From: CAWCDJ01 sp963836015
GTDB lineage: Bacteria; Acidobacteriota; Terriglobia; Bryobacterales; Bryobacteraceae
DNA: 64,000 nt
Assembly: GCA_963836015.1 (NCBI GenBank)
Contig: CAWIIF010000009.1
Span: 88,214 to 152,213, forward strand
Direction of reading: 5' to 3'
Below are positions 8,925 through 17,855 of the stretch, piece after piece. The position numbers and the translations under genes are program-made. The stretch's first letter is position 1. Each line of letters begins with the position of its first letter. The notes below the pieces were generated by a model. The model was not told the DNA's origin, did not search any database, and worked only from the letters and a program-made list of their open reading frames with translations.

Positions 8925-10736
8925 ATGAGATGGCAACTGATTGCGGCGGCGCTCGCGGCTCCGGCGTTTCTTGGCGCGCAGGCGCCGGCCTGTTCCTGCG
9001 GGTCCCAACCGCAGGGTCCGCCGAAGACCCGCGAGTTGACGCCCTATGCCGCTACTCCGGAAGATCTGCGGCCATTCTCCAAATTCAGCAAACCCTACTA
9101 CGAGAACTATACGAAGACGCCGGAGTATAACGGGGCGGCTGCGGATACGCCGACCATTCCGGCGCCGGATATCGACGAGGTGGCGATCGGATTCTTGGGG
9201 CCTGTCCGGGAGCACAAGGACATGGCGTTGGGGCTGGCCATGCTGCATGGCGCGCAGCTCGCGATCGACGAAGCCAATGCCCGCGGGGGATATTGCGGGA
9301 AGCCGTTCCGGCTGAAGATCCACAACGACGCCGCAACCTGGGGGGCCTCGAGCAATGAAATGGTCAAGATGGTGTACGACGAGAAGGTGTGGGCCATGCT
9401 CGGGTCGATCAGCGGCGATTCCACCCACATCGCCTTGCGCGTGTCGCTGCGGGCGGAACTTCCGGTCGTGAACAGCGCGGCGACTGATCCCACTATTCCG
9501 GAAACCGTGATTCCCTGGATCCTGACCGCGATTCAGGACGACCGCGTGCAGTCTTACACGCTGGCGCGTCGCATCTACACCGATCTTGGACTCAAGCGGG
9601 TCGCTCTGCTCCGCGTGAACGAGCGGTACGGCCGGTTTGGGGTGATTAAGTTTCGGGATGCGTCGCGGCGGCTCGGGCATCCCGTGGTGATCGAACAGAA
9701 GTTTGATCCGGCGGCGCGCACTTTCACGCGCCAGCTTCAGGTGATCGACGATTCGGGAGTGGATGCGATCGTGCTGTGGTGCGATGCTCCGGCTGCCGGG
9801 ACGATCCTGAACGAGATGCGGCAAATGGGGATGAAGCAGCCGGTTTTCGGCTCCGCCCGGGTAGTGGGGGAGGGCTTGTTCCAGAACGCCGGCGCGGCCA
9901 TCGAGGGATTGGAAGCGGTTTACCCGTTCGATCCCAATCGTGACGACCCCCTGTGGGTGGGCTTTCAAAAGCGGTTCGACGCAGCCTACCACGCCAGGAC
10001 CGACCTTTTCTCCGCGGAGGCCTTCGACGCCATGAACATCCTGCTGGGAGCGATCTGCCGCGCCGGGCTGAATCGCGGCGGCATCCGCAATGCCCTGTAC
10101 GATCTGGAAAGTTACAAAGGAGTCACCGGCGAACTGGTGTTCGATCCCAATGCCAAGAACATCGCTCCGATGTACCTGGGGAAGGTGCACGACGGCCGTT
10201 GGACGTTCCGGCGCTACAGCATGGAGAAGCCGTACGCTACGGTGGGCGCCGCGGGGGTGGGATACAACGGACCGGACTCATCCTGGAGAGCCGGAGCGCA
10301 CCGCAAAATCGGCCTGTTCGGCCCTGGTGCGGCGGCGCTGGCCCCGAGCTTGAGCGGCAGCGGCTACGAGGTGATCGGCATCTCTTCGGAAGCAGCGTGG
10401 GGCAAGGCGTCGACCGAGCTGGTGAAGCTGATCTACGATCCCGACGTGATCGGCGTGGTGGCGACGGACCGGGCCTCCGCGCATCTTGCCGAGCAGATCG
10501 CCGTCAAAGCGCTGATGCCGGTTCTGGCGATCTCGGCCGACCGCACCTTGACTTCGGCCAACCTGCCGTGGATCTTCCGACTGGATTCCGGCACCGCCCC
10601 CGCGGATGCGGTGCGCTGCCTCCGCGAGGCGGACTCCCGGGCAGGCGGAAGCCGCGACGCAATCCGCGCGCAACTGGCTTCGGGAACGACGCTGGCCGGC
10701 CGGTTTTCGTTCACCTCCACAGGCGAGCCGCGCTGA
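8925..10736 (+). CDS. periplasmic type-I binding protein (branched-chain amino acid ABC type) with an extra C-terminal half-domain
   Basis: A 603-residue protein; ATG 8925 begins a signal peptide (MRWQLIAAALAAPAFLGAQA). Residues ~75-430 match the Leu/Ile/Val-binding (Peripla_BP_6) fold: IGFLGPVREHKDMALGLAML, INDEANARGG-like helix, MVKMVYDEKVWAMLGSISGD, and AEAFDAMNILLGAICRAG. After ~residue 450 a second short block (KIGLFGPGAAALAPSL, ELVKLIYDPDVIGVVATD, ILAISADRTLTSANLPWIF) repeats the first lobe of the same fold, so the protein has one and a half copies. No ABC permease or ATPase gene is nearby. It could feed a remote transporter or act as a solute sensor for the operon. A related arrangement exists for PQQ-alcohol systems, which supports only a loose analogy. 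Confidence 0.75.
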   Translation: MRWQLIAAALAAPAFLGAQAPACSCGSQPQGPPKTRELTPYAATPEDLRPFSKFSKPYYENYTKTPEYNGAAADTPTIPAPDIDEVAIGFLGPVREHKDMALGLAMLHGAQLAIDEANARGGYCGKPFRLKIHNDAATWGASSNEMVKMVYDEKVWAMLGSISGDSTHIALRVSLRAELPVVNSAATDPTIPETVIPWILTAIQDDRVQSYTLARRIYTDLGLKRVALLRVNERYGRFGVIKFRDASRRLGHPVVIEQKFDPAARTFTRQLQVIDDSGVDAIVLWCDAPAAGTILNEMRQMGMKQPVFGSARVVGEGLFQNAGAAIEGLEAVYPFDPNRDDPLWVGFQKRFDAAYHARTDLFSAEAFDAMNILLGAICRAGLNRGGIRNALYDLESYKGVTGELVFDPNAKNIAPMYLGKVHDGRWTFRRYSMEKPYATVGAAGVGYNGPDSSWRAGAHRKIGLFGPGAAALAPSLSGSGYEVIGISSEAAWGKASTELVKLIYDPDVIGVVATDRASAHLAEQIAVKALMPVLAISADRTLTSANLPWIFRLDSGTAPADAVRCLREADSRAGGSRDAIRAQLASGTTLAGRFSFTSTGEPR

Positions 10737-10772
10737 GAGGCGTTTTGGCGGCCTGAGTTCTATGATCATTGA

Positions 10773-13529
10773 GTGAGGCAAGTGATCGCGGTTTTGATGC
10801 TGGCTCCGGCGGTGATGGCGGCGGCGGGGCTTGCGAACGGGAAGATCGCGGCCGAGTTCGGCGACCGCGGGCTCGTTTCCCTTCACGATACCGAGAGCGG
10901 CGCGACGTTTCACTTCTCCAAAGACGAGTTCGCGGTCCGGCTGGACGGGAAGGACTACGACGCGGCGTCGCTCGGGAAGGCGGTGCGTAAGGAGGACGAG
11001 CGGCGAGTCGGGTTCTCGTACACGGCGGGTCCCTACCGGATCGACGTGATTTACGAACTGCGGCCGGAGTGGCGGTTCCTGAGCAAGGAGATCTGGATCG
11101 CCTCCTCGACCGGGGACAAATTCCGGGTGAACGAGATCACGGTGTTCCGCGATGCATTCTCCGAGACCGTGCGGGACGCTTACGCGATTACGCGGAAGAT
11201 GGGGGATTACGGCGGATGCCTGCGCTTCGATCAGCGGCGCGGGCTGCTGGCGACCGTGCAGAATCCCTTCCTGAAATTCGAGCGCGAGGGCAACCGCTTT
11301 ACGCTGCGATACCAACCGGAGATGGATTGGGAGGCGGCCGCGGGGACGTTCGGCGCGGATGTAGGTCTGCTGGCGCCCTACGAGCTTACGGGCCGGAGCG
11401 AGCCGCGGACGATGCTGCCGGAATGGAAGATGGGGCCGGCCGTGCGGGCGCCCGGAATGGACCAGGCTGAGGTGGAGACGTTCACCGAGCTGGTCCGCGC
11501 ATTCCTCCTGCATAAGCCCGAGCACCCGTCGAACCTCATGGTGGGATGGTGCGTGAACGACTACCAGATCGACATCGCCAAGCCGGAGGGGCGCGCGGAG
11601 TACAAGCGCATTCTGGACATGGCGGCCGAACTGGGGGCGGAGGAGGTGCTCTTCGCGCCTTCGAATTCGGATGTTTCCCGGCGCAGGCTCAGCCGCGACG
11701 ACTGGCACTGGGAGAACGTGCTGTGGCTGGGGATGGGGCAGAAGATCCGCGAGGACGAATGGGATCCGGCGACGGGGCCGATTCCGGCATCCGTACAGGA
11801 AATGCTGGATTACGCGCGGTCGAGGCGTCTGGGCCTGCTGGCGTACGTGTACCCGGTGCTGGGGTTCCTGCAAAGCCGCGACTGGCTGCTGGGCGCGGGC
11901 GGGACGCGGGCGAACCTGGGCGTATACAAATTCCAGGACTGGCTGATTCAGACGCTCGAAGCGTTTCAGAAACACACCGGAATTCGGGGGTATTCGTTCG
12001 ATCACACGTTCCTCAACCTGGAAGGAAGGAGCCCGTACGCGCAATGGTGGGGGTGGCGCAGGGTGATGGAGAAGCTGCGGCACGATCGCCCGGACATCGT
12101 GATCGACGGGAGGCAGGCATACCAGTATTACGGGCCGTGGTCGTGGCTGGCGGGGACCTATCCGCACCCGACTTCGACCGACGAGCAGCCGGAGAGTTTT
12201 GTTTCGTTTCCGGATTTGAAGCTGGACCGGGTCTCAGCGGACCGGGAGCGGTACACGGCGTATTGGTACCGCAATTACGAGTTTGCGCCGAGCGAGATCG
12301 TACCGGGGTTCATCACGCACCAGACGGGGCGGAACGACGATACGGGCAGGATGCCGATGGCGGTGACGCCCTACGACGACGTGCCGCTGCCGTTCCGCCG
12401 GCGCGACTGGGACTACCTGGGGTGGCGTTACTCGCTGATTTCCTCGATCGCGGTGGCCGGGTGGAATAACGTGATCAACATGATTCCGGCGCGCGACCCT
12501 GAGGAGTTCCGCCACTTCAGCGAGGAGGACAGGAAATGGTTCCGGCACTGGATCGACTGGGCGGATATCAATAAGGAGTACTTGCGGCACACGCGGACGA
12601 TTCTGGGTCAGCCGGCGCTGGGGAAGGCGGACGGGACCGCGGCGGTGGTGGAGGATTCGGGGTACGTGTTCCTCTTCAACCCCAACGGGCGGCGAGTGGA
12701 CGCGACGTTCGCGCTGGACGACACGATCGGGCTTACGCGGAAGGAGCGCTACGTGCTGCGCGAGGTGTATCCGCTGGAGGACCGGCTGGTGGGGAAGCCG
12801 GGGGCGGGGGTGTGGTCCTGGGGCGATGCGGTGACGCGAACGCTGGACGGGGGCTCGGCGGCGGTGCTCGAGATCCGGCCGGACGAGGATGAAGGCGGGC
12901 CGCGCTTGTTCAACGCTCCGGGGCAGGTGACCATGGACGGCCGGGTAGCGCGGCTGACGGGCGTCCGCGGAGAAGCCGGGACCAGCGAGACACTGCTGAT
13001 CGACGGGGCGAAGGTGGACGCGGTGGAGATCGGCGGGGCGAAGATTCCGTCGCGGACGGTGAAGAACGGCCTGGTAGAGGTGCCGGTGACCTTCGCAGGC
13101 GCGCCCTTCCGGCATTATCAGCAGGTAGCGGCGGACGGGAAGTTCCGCGTTCCGCAGCGGGTGTTCGATCAACTGGCGGCCCGGCGCAAAGCGTGGCCGA
13201 TTCCGTGGACGGCGGAGGATGCGCGGAGCACGTGGCTGGAACCGGCCCGGCTGCTGCTGTACGTGCAGTTCGCGGAGCCGGACGACCGGTGGAACGTCAC
13301 GCTGAACGTGGACGGTAAGCCGGTGGAGCTGCGCAAGGCGTACGCCTCGGTGCGGGCGAACCGGCGGAACTTCACGGGGTTCTATGCGGACGTCTCGAGC
13401 CTGGCGCCCGATGTGGAGCACTGGCTGGAGGTCGGGCTGCCGCAGGGGCTGAAAGCCGGCCAGTATCAGGGAGTATTCTTCGAGAACGTGGAAACGGAGT
13501 GGACGGGAGTGAAGACGGACTCACGGTGA
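10773..13529 (+). CDS. large secreted glycoside-hydrolase-like protein (TIM-barrel, alpha-galactosidase clan type, tentative)
   Basis: A 918-residue protein starting at GTG 10773 with a signal peptide (MRQVIAVLMLAPAVMAAAGL). Residues ~20-240 are beta-rich, as in the N-terminal super-sandwich of GH36-like enzymes. Residues ~250-600 look like a TIM barrel: LMVGWCVNDYQIDIAKPEG, MAAELGAEEVLFAP, GYSFDHTFLN with D410, and DIVIDGRQAYQYYG with D445. The two Asp residues at strand ends are candidate catalytic residues. C-terminal beta domains follow. A secreted polysaccharide- or glycan-cleaving role is inferred; the substrate is unknown. It lies 36 bases after the binding-protein gene and may share its transcript. 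Confidence 0.5.
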   Translation: MRQVIAVLMLAPAVMAAAGLANGKIAAEFGDRGLVSLHDTESGATFHFSKDEFAVRLDGKDYDAASLGKAVRKEDERRVGFSYTAGPYRIDVIYELRPEWRFLSKEIWIASSTGDKFRVNEITVFRDAFSETVRDAYAITRKMGDYGGCLRFDQRRGLLATVQNPFLKFEREGNRFTLRYQPEMDWEAAAGTFGADVGLLAPYELTGRSEPRTMLPEWKMGPAVRAPGMDQAEVETFTELVRAFLLHKPEHPSNLMVGWCVNDYQIDIAKPEGRAEYKRILDMAAELGAEEVLFAPSNSDVSRRRLSRDDWHWENVLWLGMGQKIREDEWDPATGPIPASVQEMLDYARSRRLGLLAYVYPVLGFLQSRDWLLGAGGTRANLGVYKFQDWLIQTLEAFQKHTGIRGYSFDHTFLNLEGRSPYAQWWGWRRVMEKLRHDRPDIVIDGRQAYQYYGPWSWLAGTYPHPTSTDEQPESFVSFPDLKLDRVSADRERYTAYWYRNYEFAPSEIVPGFITHQTGRNDDTGRMPMAVTPYDDVPLPFRRRDWDYLGWRYSLISSIAVAGWNNVINMIPARDPEEFRHFSEEDRKWFRHWIDWADINKEYLRHTRTILGQPALGKADGTAAVVEDSGYVFLFNPNGRRVDATFALDDTIGLTRKERYVLREVYPLEDRLVGKPGAGVWSWGDAVTRTLDGGSAAVLEIRPDEDEGGPRLFNAPGQVTMDGRVARLTGVRGEAGTSETLLIDGAKVDAVEIGGAKIPSRTVKNGLVEVPVTFAGAPFRHYQQVAADGKFRVPQRVFDQLAARRKAWPIPWTAEDARSTWLEPARLLLYVQFAEPDDRWNVTLNVDGKPVELRKAYASVRANRRNFTGFYADVSSLAPDVEHWLEVGLPQGLKAGQYQGVFFENVETEWTGVKTDSR

Positions 13530-13530
13530 A

Positions 13531-13551
13531 TACATGCGCTACGAATGTATA
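13531..13551. repeat. short inverted repeat ATACAT-N9-ATGTAT between genes
   Basis: ATACAT (13531-13536) and ATGTAT (13546-13551) form a perfect 6-base inverted repeat just after the stop of the glycosidase-like gene. A third ATGTAT occurs at about 13567-13572. It resembles a regulator site (PadR operators often contain ATGT...ACAT halves), but half-sites are short and chance is not excluded. Confidence 0.3.
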
Positions 13552-13650
13552 GCGGGGGTACAGAGAATGTATGGGGACGAATGGTGACGGTCCCGCAAGT
13601 GGCTTATTTGCAGTCCGCAGCGGTGGCGTTGGATGTGCATCCTGGAGGCC

Positions 13651-14676
13651 ATGGCTCATACGGAACTGCAACCGTTCGTCGACGCCGCCAAGGACCACGG
13701 CGCTGGCGACGAGTTTCTTTTGTCCCTGCTGACGCGGCGCGGGTGGGCGGCCCGCGACGTCGATAACGCGCTTGCCGACTGGTGGGAGCGCGCTACGGGG
13801 GTGGCGCTGCCTGCGCGGCGCACCTCAGGCGAGAATGCGCGCGACGCATTCCTCTACCTGCTCGCCTTTTCCACGCTGGCAACCTGGGCGTCCGCGCTCG
13901 GGTCGCTGTGGTTCCAACTGATCGAGCGGTGGCTGCCGGACGCGGTGGTGAACCCCTATACCTACAACTTCCGCTCCATGGTGACGTGGCAGATGGCCTC
14001 CATCCTGGTGGCGCTGCCGGTGTATCTGTTCGTGATGCGGATGATTCTGCGGGATACGCGGGCCAATCCGGAAAGGGTCGAATCCGGGGTGCGCAAGTGG
14101 CTCACCTATATCGCGCTGCTGCTGGCAGCGATCGGGGTGGTGTCCGCACTGGTGTGCTTCACGAACTACTTCCTGAAGGGCGAGATTACGCTGCGATTCG
14201 CGCTGAAGTGCGCGACGGTACTGGCGATTTGCGGGTCGATCTTCTGGTATTACCTCGGTTTTCTGCGTGGGCGGGTGCGCAGCGGGGTATTCGCGGCGGC
14301 GGCGGTGGCGCTCGCGGCGACGGCATGCGGTTTCGGCTTTGCAGCGACAGGAACGCCGGGCGTGCAGCGGCACATGGAAGCCGACAACCGGCGGGTGCAG
14401 GATCTGCGGACGATCGCGAGTGTGTTGAGCGGGATGACGCCTCTGCCGCGGTCGCTCGAGGAGGCGGGGGCGGCGCGCCCGGGACTGCGGGTGACCGATC
14501 CCGAGAGCGGTAAGCCCTACGAGTACACGATGAAAGCCCCGAATGAGTTCGAACTGTGCGCGACGTTCGCGGCGGCGGACGATTTCAGCGGCCAGTCCTA
14601 CGCAACCGGGTTCTGGCGGCACCCTAAGGGCCGCGCCTGCTTCGCGATCGGGGCCGGACGTCCGGTGCCCTGGTAG
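13651..14676 (+). CDS. multi-pass membrane protein, DUF5671-like
   Basis: A 341-residue protein counted from ATG 13651 (MAHTELQPFVDAAKDHG); an in-frame ATG at 13633 is also possible and neither has an ideally spaced ribosome site. Residues 1-50 are a soluble helical start. About five hydrophobic segments follow: ~66-88, ~115-135, ~150-172, ~183-205 and ~212-232. The RDAFLYLLAFSTLATWASALG and VRKWLTYIALLLAAIGVVSA blocks are as in DUF5671 membrane proteins. The last ~100 residues are soluble. Function unknown. It stands alone, 53 bases upstream of the padR promoter region. Confidence 0.65.
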   Translation: MAHTELQPFVDAAKDHGAGDEFLLSLLTRRGWAARDVDNALADWWERATGVALPARRTSGENARDAFLYLLAFSTLATWASALGSLWFQLIERWLPDAVVNPYTYNFRSMVTWQMASILVALPVYLFVMRMILRDTRANPERVESGVRKWLTYIALLLAAIGVVSALVCFTNYFLKGEITLRFALKCATVLAICGSIFWYYLGFLRGRVRSGVFAAAAVALAATACGFGFAATGTPGVQRHMEADNRRVQDLRTIASVLSGMTPLPRSLEEAGAARPGLRVTDPESGKPYEYTMKAPNEFELCATFAAADDFSGQSYATGFWRHPKGRACFAIGAGRPVPW

Positions 14677-14681
14677 ACACC

Positions 14682-14717
14682 TTGCGCTTCTACACGTGCT
14701 GGCGTAATCTGTAGAAG
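14682..14717 (+). promoter_or_regulatory. padR promoter with an overlapping inverted-repeat operator
   Basis: A TTGCGC box (14682-14687) and TAATCT box (14705-14710) are exactly 17 bases apart. A perfect 8-base inverted repeat, CTTCTACA (14687-14694) and TGTAGAAG (14710-14717), starts at the last base of the -35 and runs from the last base of the -10. A bound dimer would block RNA polymerase, as expected for PadR autorepression. GAGG (14721-14724) then lies 8 bases before ATG 14733. Confidence 0.6.
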
Positions 14718-14732
14718 TTCGAGGTATCAGGA

Positions 14733-15077
14733 ATGGCAGAGAAATCGGATCTTCCGCAGGGGACGCTGGACCTGCTGATTCTGAAGGTAGCGGCGCTCGG
14801 GCCGGTCCACGGGTATGCGATCGCCCAGCGGCTGCAGCAGGTGTCGCGAGATGTGGTGCAGGTGCCGCAGGGGTCGCTCTACCCGGCGCTGCACCGGCTG
14901 GAAAATCGCGGGCTGTTGACGGCGGACTGGCGGGAAACGGAGACCGGGCGGGAAGCCAAGTTCTACCACCTGACCAAGAAGGGGCAGGCGCAGCTGCAGG
15001 CGGAGACGGCGAGCTGGGAGCGGCTGGCGGAGGCGGTCGGGCTGATCCTGCGGATGTCCGGGGAGGGCGCACAATGA
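14733..15077 (+). CDS. PadR-family transcriptional regulator of the ADOP permease
   Basis: A 114-residue winged-helix protein. It has the PadR start (LPQGTLDLLILKVAALGPVH), the HGYAIAQRLQQ recognition helix region and GSLYPALHRLENRGLL in the wing. A short C-terminal helix (~85-112) would dimerise. PadR proteins of this size usually repress their own operon and respond to small toxic compounds; the ligand here is unknown. The stop overlaps the permease start in ATGA (15074-15077), the standard arrangement for acidobacterial PadR-ADOP pairs. A matching operator lies at 14687-14717. Confidence 0.92.
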   Translation: MAEKSDLPQGTLDLLILKVAALGPVHGYAIAQRLQQVSRDVVQVPQGSLYPALHRLENRGLLTADWRETETGREAKFYHLTKKGQAQLQAETASWERLAEAVGLILRMSGEGAQ

Positions 15078-17719
15078 CCTGGTGGCAGCGACTATGGCGG
15101 CGAAGGCAGATGGAAGAGCAGCTCGAGAAGGAGTTGCGTTTCCACGTGGAACAGCACGCGGCCGACCTCGCGGCGCGCGGCCACGATCCGGCGGAGGCGC
15201 GGCGGCTGGCCCGGCTGGCGCTGGGCGGCCCGGAGCAGGTGAAGGAGGGCTGCCGGGATGCGAGGGGCACGCGCTGGGTGGAGGACCTGGGACAGGATCT
15301 ACGCTACGCGGTTCGCGTGCTCGGGCAGAAGCCGGGATTTACGGCGGTGGCGCTGTGTACGCTGGCCCTGGGGATCGGTGCGGCCACGGTGATGTTCACG
15401 GTGGTTAACGGGGTGCTCTTGAAGCCGCTCCCGTATGCCCAGCCCGACCGGCTGATCCGGCTGCAGGAACAGACGGACTGGAGCACGGCCTTTGGCAACC
15501 TTTGGTCGTTCACTTACCCCAACTTTGTGGACTGCCGGCGGGAGAGCCATTCCGTGGAGATGGCGGCCTGGCGTCTGGGCGGCGGCATGATCACCAAGCC
15601 CGGGGACGCGGAGTATGCGGATGGGCGCGAGATCTCCTCCGAGCTGTTCCCTGTGCTGGGCGTTTCAATGGCGCGCGGACGCGCCTTCCTGCCGGAAGAA
15701 GACCGGCAGGGGGCGGCTCCGGTGGCCATTATCGGGTACGCCGTATGGCAGCGCCGGTTTGCGGGGAGCCCGGCGGCGATCGGCATGCCGCTGGAATTCG
15801 ATGGGAAGTCCTACACGGTGGTGGGGATCGTGCGGGCGGATTTCCGGCTGCTTGGCGACGACGTGGATGTGTTCACGCCCCTCGGGCAGGACACCGCGCC
15901 GGCCATGCAGAATCGCGAAGCGCATACCGGCATACAGGTCATTGCGCGCCTGCGGCCCGGCGTGACGATCGAGCAGGCACGGACGGAGCTGGGGCTGATC
16001 GGGCGGCGGCTGGCCGGGCAATACCCGAAGTCGAATCACGGCCGCACGTTCATCGCCGATCCCCTGGGCCCGCCGGTGGAGGATGTCCGCGGGACGCTGT
16101 GGCTGCTATTGGGCGCGGTCAGCCTGGTGCTGCTGATCGCGTGCGTGAACATCGCCAGCCTGCTGCTGGCGCGAGCGGTTTCGCGCGAGCGGGAGCTGGC
16201 GATGCGGGCGGCGTTGGGCGCGGGCCGCTGGCGGCTCGCGCGGCAATGCCTGACGGAGAGCGCGGTGCTGGCGCTCTCAGGAGGAGCGCTGGGCGTGATG
16301 CTGGCGGCGGTGGGGCTCCATCCGTTTATCCAGTTCTGGCCCGGCAGTTTGCCGCGCGCCGAGGAGGCGCGGCTGGACTGGCATGTGCTGCTCTTTGCGG
16401 TGGGAGTGTCCCTCGCGAGCGGTCTTCTTTTTGGACTGGCGCCGGCGCTGCGGGTGCCGGTGCGGGCGCTGGAACAGGCGCTGCGTGCCGGAGGACGAAG
16501 CGCGGTGGGAGGTTCGCGCCGGCTGCACAGCGGCTTTGTGGTCGCGGAGATTGCGCTGGCGGTGGTGCTGTTGATTTCCGCCGGGATGTTGGGACGCACG
16601 ATGCTTCATCTCTCGTCCCTCGATCCCGGGGTCAACATCCGGAACGTGCTGACCGCACGGACGGCGCTCTCGCCCGATACACTGGCCCAACCGGCGCGGA
16701 CGCGCGCCGTCTGGCAGGAGATCCTGGACCGCACGCGGCGCATACCGGGAGTGCAGGCCGTGACGATGGTGGATACCGTGCCGATGCGGGCAGGCAACAA
16801 CCAGATCGGATACCGGACCACTCCGGCAGAGCAGCCCCAAGACCGGCAACCGCTGGCGCTGGCCACCAGCGTGACGCCGGATTATCTGAAGGTCATGGGG
16901 ATTGCACTGCGGGAGGGCCGCTTCTTCAACGACGGGGACCGCATGGGCGCCGAGCCGGTAGCGGTCATCGACGAAGTCATGGCGCGGGAAGCGTTCGGCG
17001 GGCAGGAGCCGGTCGGGCGGCACCTGTGGATCGGGCTGGACTCGGATCCCCAGCGGATTGTGGGGGTGGTGGCGCATGTGCGGTACTGGGGGCCGGCGGG
17101 CGACGATCGATCGCAGGTGCGGGCGCAGGTCTACTATCCTTTCGCGCAGCTGCCGGACCGGTTCGTGCGCCGGTGGTCGGAACTGATGTCGATTGCGGTC
17201 CGCACGGGCGTCGATCCGCTGAGCGTGGTGGAGCCGCTGCGGCGGGAGGTGCGTGGGGCGGGCGGCGACCAGGTGGTTTACGAGATCCGCACGATGGAGC
17301 AACTGGCGCGTGATACTCTGGCGCGGCAGCGCTTCCTGATGCTGCTGTTCGGCATCTTCGCAGGCCTCGCGCTGGTGCTGGCGTGCACCGGCATTTACGG
17401 CGTCCTGGCCTACCTGACGAACCGGCGCGTCCCCGAATTCGGATTGCGGGTGGCGCTGGGGGCGAGCGGAGCGGACGTGATCCGGCTGGTGCTGGGGCAG
17501 AGCCTGGGGCTGATCTGCGCGGGTGTGGGAGCAGGCGCGCTGGCGGCCCTGGGAGCGGCGCGTTTGCTGGAACGGCTGGTGGAGGGAATGCAGCCGGCCA
17601 GGCTCACGACGTTCGCGCTCATGGTTCCAATACTGGTCGCGGCCGCGCTGACGGCGAGCTATCTGCCGGCACGGCGCGCGAGCCGGGTGGACCCGATGAA
17701 GGCGCTGCGGCAGGAGTAG
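15074..17719 (+). CDS. ADOP-family ABC transporter permease (duplicated MacB/FtsX type)
   Basis: An 881-residue membrane protein. The N-terminal ~80 residues are the ADOP cap (MEEQLEKELRFHVEQHAADL ... DPAEARRLARLALGG). Then come two FtsX-type units, each with a periplasmic MacB-like domain. The first transmembrane helix is near residue 95 (GFTAVALCTLALGIGAA), a central group is at ~335-460 (LLLGAVSLVLLIACVNIASL) and the last group is at ~755-870 (LLFGIFAGLALVLACTGIYG). The end, ARRASRVDPMKALRQE, is the family signature. Like other ADOP proteins it lacks an ATPase partner nearby. It is probably an efflux or envelope-stress component controlled by the upstream PadR. Confidence 0.93.
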   Translation: MTWWQRLWRRRQMEEQLEKELRFHVEQHAADLAARGHDPAEARRLARLALGGPEQVKEGCRDARGTRWVEDLGQDLRYAVRVLGQKPGFTAVALCTLALGIGAATVMFTVVNGVLLKPLPYAQPDRLIRLQEQTDWSTAFGNLWSFTYPNFVDCRRESHSVEMAAWRLGGGMITKPGDAEYADGREISSELFPVLGVSMARGRAFLPEEDRQGAAPVAIIGYAVWQRRFAGSPAAIGMPLEFDGKSYTVVGIVRADFRLLGDDVDVFTPLGQDTAPAMQNREAHTGIQVIARLRPGVTIEQARTELGLIGRRLAGQYPKSNHGRTFIADPLGPPVEDVRGTLWLLLGAVSLVLLIACVNIASLLLARAVSRERELAMRAALGAGRWRLARQCLTESAVLALSGGALGVMLAAVGLHPFIQFWPGSLPRAEEARLDWHVLLFAVGVSLASGLLFGLAPALRVPVRALEQALRAGGRSAVGGSRRLHSGFVVAEIALAVVLLISAGMLGRTMLHLSSLDPGVNIRNVLTARTALSPDTLAQPARTRAVWQEILDRTRRIPGVQAVTMVDTVPMRAGNNQIGYRTTPAEQPQDRQPLALATSVTPDYLKVMGIALREGRFFNDGDRMGAEPVAVIDEVMAREAFGGQEPVGRHLWIGLDSDPQRIVGVVAHVRYWGPAGDDRSQVRAQVYYPFAQLPDRFVRRWSELMSIAVRTGVDPLSVVEPLRREVRGAGGDQVVYEIRTMEQLARDTLARQRFLMLLFGIFAGLALVLACTGIYGVLAYLTNRRVPEFGLRVALGASGADVIRLVLGQSLGLICAGVGAGALAALGAARLLERLVEGMQPARLTTFALMVPILVAAALTASYLPARRASRVDPMKALRQE

Positions 17720-17741
17720 GTTTGGCGCGAGCCGCCCCGCG

Positions 17742-17761
17742 ACTGGGGCATTTCACCCAGT
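17742..17761 (+). terminator. possible weak hairpin after the ADOP gene
   Basis: ACTGGG (17742-17747) pairs with CCCAGT (17756-17761) around an 8-base loop, 22 bases after the permease stop. The U-run after it is very short (TTT), so termination efficiency is doubtful. Confidence 0.25.
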
Positions 17762-17855
17762 TTCGCCCCGAAGGCCCTGTCACGTTATAGAAAACAAAGG
17801 GCAATTCTTTGGCTACCGGGATGCAGCTATCTTATCTCCAGTTCGAGGCAAGCCT

